DNA of 64,000 nt from positions 1 to 64,000 of the forward strand of contig JAZQHT010000012.1 of assembly GCA_045540715.1 (NCBI GenBank). The letters run 5' to 3'. Below, piece by piece: positions 60,822-64,000 of this stretch. The notes under the pieces are model-generated. The model was not told where the DNA came from. It saw only the letters and a program-made list of their open reading frames with translations, and did no database searches. How positions within the stretch are numbered: the first letter of the stretch is position 1; each line of letters opens with the position of its first letter. Both the position numbers and the translations under genes were made by a program. This DNA is from UMGS1279 sp045540715. Its GTDB lineage: Bacteria > Bacillota > Clostridia > Oscillospirales > Acutalibacteraceae.

Positions 60822-61680
60822 TAAAATTTATCTCATACTTTTCTAATAATATAATTGGTTTATAAGAAAGCTTGGCTTTTCTTAATCCCTCAATGCCAAT
60901 ATCGTCTTCACGATTTATATATTTAAAGTTTAAAGCGAGTCTTTTTGCAAACTCGTTATTAATAACGGGGTAAGCACCTTTAAATTCCGGCAAAGCTTTT
61001 TCAATATGAATATTAACGGTGTCTTTGTTAATTTGAGAAGCTAGTGAAAAACTAACGATTTTGCCATTAACACGCAACGCTCCACCAAAAAGTTCAAGCT
61101 CGTTTTTATATTTCAAAATATTTTCAATACCCGTTAATTCAATTTCCGTGCTTTGACTTTTCTCGTTTTGCATATACCAAAGTTTTGCAGCGTTTAGTAT
61201 TTCTTCGCAATTATCATCACTTAAATCTTCATAAGAATATTCATACATCTTACTAAAGTTTTTAATATGATTTCTTTTAGAGTGATATTTTTTACCGCTT
61301 AGTTCTGCTAAATCAGAAGCAAGGTATATATATTCAAAATTATCTCGTGCTTGGTGCAAAGTGAATTTATCTTTATAAAGTTTAGAGAATTTATCGAACT
61401 TTTCACCGGGCGAAGCAATAAAATAAGGAATTATATCCTTTTCTTTCGCATAAGAAAGCAAAGCCTTCATCCCTTTTTCAAAATCACCAAAAGGCAAATA
61501 AAAGCAGTTGTCATAAAATCCTAGTATTAAAAAGTCTTCGGTATAATAAATTTTATAGTTTACAAGATTGTCCCATATAAAAAGAGTGGTGGGAGTATTT
61601 TCGTAAGACATAACGTTGTCTTTACCAAAAAACTTTTTATAAACCTTCATATCTTCAATTTTAGGAGAAGAAAATTGCAT
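60814..61680 (-). CDS. DUF2156 / LPG-synthase-C-like acyltransferase
   Basis: 288 residues from the ATG at 61680, with AAAGGTG upstream; an upstream in-frame ATG (61713) has no ribosome site. The protein resembles soluble DUF2156 proteins, related to the tRNA-dependent lysyl-phosphatidylglycerol synthase C-domain (tandem GNAT fold): YLASDLAELSGKKYHSKRNHIKNF, then GGALRVNGKIVSFSLA and INREDDIGIEGLRKAKLSYKP. Some members attach amino acids to lipids or peptides. No membrane domain is present. It is coupled to the GNAT gene that follows. Confidence 0.85.
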   Translation of the reverse strand: MQFSSPKIEDMKVYKKFFGKDNVMSYENTPTTLFIWDNLVNYKIYYTEDFLILGFYDNCFYLPFGDFEKGMKALLSYAKEKDIIPYFIASPGEKFDKFSKLYKDKFTLHQARDNFEYIYLASDLAELSGKKYHSKRNHIKNFSKMYEYSYEDLSDDNCEEILNAAKLWYMQNEKSQSTEIELTGIENILKYKNELELFGGALRVNGKIVSFSLASQINKDTVNIHIEKALPEFKGAYPVINNEFAKRLALNFKYINREDDIGIEGLRKAKLSYKPIILLEKYEINFNE

Positions 61681-61703
61681 AAAAACACCTTTATTAAAAA
61701 TTA

Positions 61704-61730
61704 AATGCCGCAATTAGTTTGCGGCATTAG
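61704..61730 (-). terminator. Terminator of the E2-like gene
   Basis: AATGCCGCAA / TTGCGGCATT with a five-base loop and a minus-strand T-run. Confidence 0.85.
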
Positions 61731-61731
61731 T

Positions 61732-62613
61732 TTAATATATATCCTCAACGACGTTGATTTCTTCACTGTCAAGTTTTTCCGGATCTTTTAAATAACTTAA
61801 CATAAGTTTTAATGCTGCTGCATAATAGTGGCCGTCAACAGTTCTTTCATCTAAAACAAAGGTAAAGTCCATAAACTTTTTCTTTGTAACGTTTCCGTCT
61901 TTATCGGTAACAAATGCCGAATATTTTGCGCCGTAACAACAGAAAATGGGGCAGTTACCAAAGTCGTAAAGATGGTGGAAAATTGCAGGGATACCAAGGG
62001 AACCCATGCTTGTAATGAACATTGAACCGTGGAAGGGGCTAACTTCAAGTAAAAACTTGGGTAGCAAGCCAAAATAGTCCAAAAATTCAATAAAACGAAT
62101 AGCAAATCTTAATAATATTCTTGGAATATAATTAAATATTTTAGCAACGCCGTCTAAAGAATTTTCTTCTTCAATATTTTTATTATCTGCAATTAGTTTA
62201 GCAAATTTTTCGTAAATTGTGTTAACGTCATCATCAGGTTCAAAATGAGCTTTAACGCAAGTTTCGTCAGCATTAAGTTTCATTTCTTTTTTAACCGTCA
62301 TCATAACTTGAATATCGTTTCTTGCATAAATTCTTTGACCGCTAACAAAACGGTTAAGACCCGGCATTTTAGAAACTGCACGCACGTAAACCGCTAAAAT
62401 AACGTGTAAAGCACCAAAGCCTTTTAAGCCTTCTTCGCGTTTTTTTAATATGTATTTTTCCATATTATCAATATCAACGGTAACTTTAATTTTGTTTGAA
62501 GCACCATTACGATGTTTCATAATAAAGGGGGTAATTGCATTCATTGGTTGAATAGATCTGATTTTTCTGCCATCAGAACGATCGCCTAAACGTCTTTTAT
62601 ATTTAGTCCGCAA
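61732..62613 (-). CDS. Stand-alone E2-like acyltransferase domain lacking the catalytic His
   Basis: 293 residues from TTG at 62613 (AGGAGG upstream). The fold is that of the catalytic domain of 2-oxo acid dehydrogenase E2 / chloramphenicol acetyltransferase: KVTVDIDNMEKYILKKRE, an ITSMGSLGI strand and DERTVDGHYYAAALKLM at the end. The usual DHRxxDG active site reads DERTVDG, so the general-base His is replaced by Glu, and there is no lipoyl domain or E1/E3 gene. It may be a different acyltransferase or a non-catalytic protein. Cotranscription with neighbours is doubtful because a terminator follows. Confidence 0.8.
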   Translation of the reverse strand: MRTKYKRRLGDRSDGRKIRSIQPMNAITPFIMKHRNGASNKIKVTVDIDNMEKYILKKREEGLKGFGALHVILAVYVRAVSKMPGLNRFVSGQRIYARNDIQVMMTVKKEMKLNADETCVKAHFEPDDDVNTIYEKFAKLIADNKNIEEENSLDGVAKIFNYIPRILLRFAIRFIEFLDYFGLLPKFLLEVSPFHGSMFITSMGSLGIPAIFHHLYDFGNCPIFCCYGAKYSAFVTDKDGNVTKKKFMDFTFVLDERTVDGHYYAAALKLMLSYLKDPEKLDSEEINVVEDIY

Positions 62614-62678
62614 AAATGTATCCTCCTAATAACAATTTAGAATATTATACTACAAAACTCTATAAATTGCAACAAAAA

Positions 62679-62706
62679 AAGCGGTTAAGCCATCGCTTAA
62701 CCGCTA
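62679..62706 (-). terminator. Terminator after secF
   Basis: AGCGGTTAAGC / GCTTAACCGCT hairpin with U-tract on the minus strand. Confidence 0.9.
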
Positions 62707-62719
62707 ATTACATATAATT

Positions 62720-63655
62720 TTATCTTTTTTTGCTTTTTCTAGGGAACTTTGTGTTCCAATGGTACCATAGTGGGACAGCAACAAAAATTGTTGAACAACA
62801 ACCCGAAATAACACCCACTGCCATAGGAATTGCAAAAGAACGAAGTGAAGATAAACCAAAGAATTCAGAAACAATTACAACTGCTAAAATAGCAACAAAT
62901 GTAGAAACAGAAGTCATAATTGAACGACCTAACGATTGATTTATACTTACGTTAACCTTTTCGCCTAAAGAAGCGTTTGGCATAAGTTTGTTGTTTTCAC
63001 GAATACGGTCGTAAATAACAATTGTATCGTTAAGTGAATAACCTAGAATTGTTAAAATAACAGCCATAAAGTTTGTGTCAATGTCAAGTCTAAAGATTAC
63101 GCAGGTTGTAAAGGCAACAGCACAGTCTATTAGTAGTGCTAAAAGTGCTGTAAGACCTGCTGAAATACCACCGATTTTTCTAAATCTAAAACCAACGTAA
63201 ATTAAAACTAAACCGGCCGCAATTGCAACTGCATAAATGCTTTTTGCAAAGAAGGAACCTGCAACTGTTGGGTTAACGGTATTAGAATCACCAAGTGCCA
63301 ATTTATTATCTTTAAATTTGGTCTTTAATTCGCTTAATATATTAGCTTGAACCTTTGTTTCAACAGCTTCTTCAGAAGCTAAAGTAACAACAAGCTTTTT
63401 AGTATCGGAGTTTAAAACTTGGCTTGTAGAAACTTCAATTCTCTTATCGCCTAAGTTCTTTTGAATAATAGCAGTAGCGTCTTTAACGTTTAGTTCGCCA
63501 ACGTAGGTGTAAGTAAATCTTGTACCACCCGAGAAGTTAATGTCCATACCAACACCAAAAATAGCAAATAGTACAATACCTGCTGTAAGAATAGCGCCGT
63601 AGATGATTAATACAATTTTAGAGGCCTTAATAAAATCAATGCTTTTCTTAAACAT
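62720..63655 (-). CDS. secF: Protein translocase subunit SecF
   Basis: 311 residues from the ATG at 63655, 7 nt after GGAGG; an ATG at 63670 covers that site. Six helices, with MDINFSGGTRFTY (P1-type start), the outer domain 45-130, then FMAVILTILGYSLNDTIVIYDRIRENN and SINQSLGRSIMTS, the RND-like signature. With SecD it uses the proton or sodium gradient to assist export. It overlaps the secD stop by 8 bp. Confidence 0.97.
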   Translation of the reverse strand: MFKKSIDFIKASKIVLIIYGAILTAGIVLFAIFGVGMDINFSGGTRFTYTYVGELNVKDATAIIQKNLGDKRIEVSTSQVLNSDTKKLVVTLASEEAVETKVQANILSELKTKFKDNKLALGDSNTVNPTVAGSFFAKSIYAVAIAAGLVLIYVGFRFRKIGGISAGLTALLALLIDCAVAFTTCVIFRLDIDTNFMAVILTILGYSLNDTIVIYDRIRENNKLMPNASLGEKVNVSINQSLGRSIMTSVSTFVAILAVVIVSEFFGLSSLRSFAIPMAVGVISGCCSTIFVAVPLWYHWNTKFPRKSKKR

Positions 63656-64000
63656 TTTTAGCACCTCCATATAACCAAGGTTTTCTAAACAGTTTAATTC
63701 TTGAAATACTCTTAATCATTAATTTCGAGAATAAAACGCCAAAGATTAGTGTGAATAGCACACCTAAGAATAAGGTATAACCAAATGAATAAATAATACC
63801 GGTTACAGAAGCACCAAATGGCATAATAACTGAGAATACTTTTGTTAGAAGATTATCAGGAGAACCAAAGGCACCCATTAAAACGCAAGCAACAATTAAA
63901 ACTGTCATATTACCGTCAACAACAGCGCTTAAACTGTTCTTAAAGCCGGCATCAATAGCACCATCAATTGTTTTACCGTTTGCAAATTCTTCTTTAATTC
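63648..64000 (-). CDS. secD: Protein translocase subunit SecD (C-terminal fragment)
   Basis: The frame is open through the right window edge (5' part outside). The visible end reads IKEEFANGKTIDGAIDAGFKNSLSAVVDGNMTVLI (split for reading), matching the last helices of SecD, where the usual sequence is DAGF..A.S.I.D.N.T. Three helices and a basic tail follow. The stop overlaps the secF start. Confidence 0.93.
   Translation of the reverse strand, partial: IKEEFANGKTIDGAIDAGFKNSLSAVVDGNMTVLIVACVLMGAFGSPDNLLTKVFSVIMPFGASVTGIIYSFGYTLFLGVLFTLIFGVLFSKLMIKSISRIKLFRKPWLYGGAKNV

Noticed and set aside
1..64000. CRISPR arrays, insertion sequences, phage or integrase genes
   Set aside because: No repeat-spacer arrays, transposases, or inverted-terminal repeats were seen; the content is core-like.

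Overview
The window looks like a chromosomal segment of a low-GC, Gram-positive, spore-forming Clostridia member, probably an uncultured gut lineage near the Oscillospirales/Christensenellales. The support is: strongly AT-rich DNA with AGGAGG- or GGTGAT-type ribosome sites and frequent TTG/GTG starts; an intact ctsR-mcsA-mcsB-clpC operon; sporulation genes (ylbJ, yqfC, yqfD, spoIIE); a T-box riboswitch; the Firmicutes rplU-prp-rpmA arrangement with an L27 pre-sequence; DAP-type peptidoglycan genes; and heterodimeric ABC exporters. Placement below class is inference. No insertion sequence, phage, CRISPR array or rRNA operon was seen; the content is mostly core genes with a few accessory ones. 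Layout. 1-268: tail of a probable XRE regulator with a membrane domain. 474-8010 (minus): a six-gene run of a small Cys protein, rlmB, an 881-residue membrane protein that appears to be a dead P-type ATPase, an O-antigen-ligase-like protein, metG and tatD. 8178-12496: a small HPr-kinase-like protein, tRNA-His and tRNA-Gln, an ASCH protein, an XRE repressor divergent from a DUF4352 lipoprotein with paired 19-bp operators, a PHP phosphatase and an orphan eutH. 12611-24699: GH2 beta-mannosidase, a lipid kinase, a Trp T-box controlling a TrpB2-type synthase, a two-gene ABC exporter, guaB and fhs. 24877-34057 (mostly minus): gap, two flavoproteins, a CDF transporter, ddl, a membrane-anchored MurF-like ligase and an alpha/beta hydrolase. 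34230-44580: a PHP protein, ylbJ divergent from yqfC-yqfD, a secreted dockerin protein, an ACT/UPF0210 pair, a zinc-ribbon membrane protein, an S1-domain protein and spoIIE. 44629-55331: an SDR enzyme, a membrane protein, lon-ysxC-lysA, a hemolysin III protein, the L21 leader with rplU-prp-rpmA, obg and mrnC. 55402-60029: a 40-residue Cys-rich peptide with a sporulation-type promoter, then the CtsR operon. 60030-64000 (minus): two acyltransferase-like proteins, a lipoyl-less E2-like protein, secF and the end of secD. Shared themes are protein quality control (Lon, ClpC, McsB, CtsR), ribosome/GTPase assembly (L21, L27, Prp, Obg, YsxC, Mini-III, RlmB), envelope building (Ddl, MurF-like, LysA, O-antigen-ligase-like) and sporulation (SpoIIE, YlbJ, YqfC, YqfD). 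The least explained items are the pseudo-P-type ATPase with a long acidic tail, the repressor/lipoprotein pair with twin operators, the E2-like protein lacking its catalytic histidine, and the short Cys-rich peptide.
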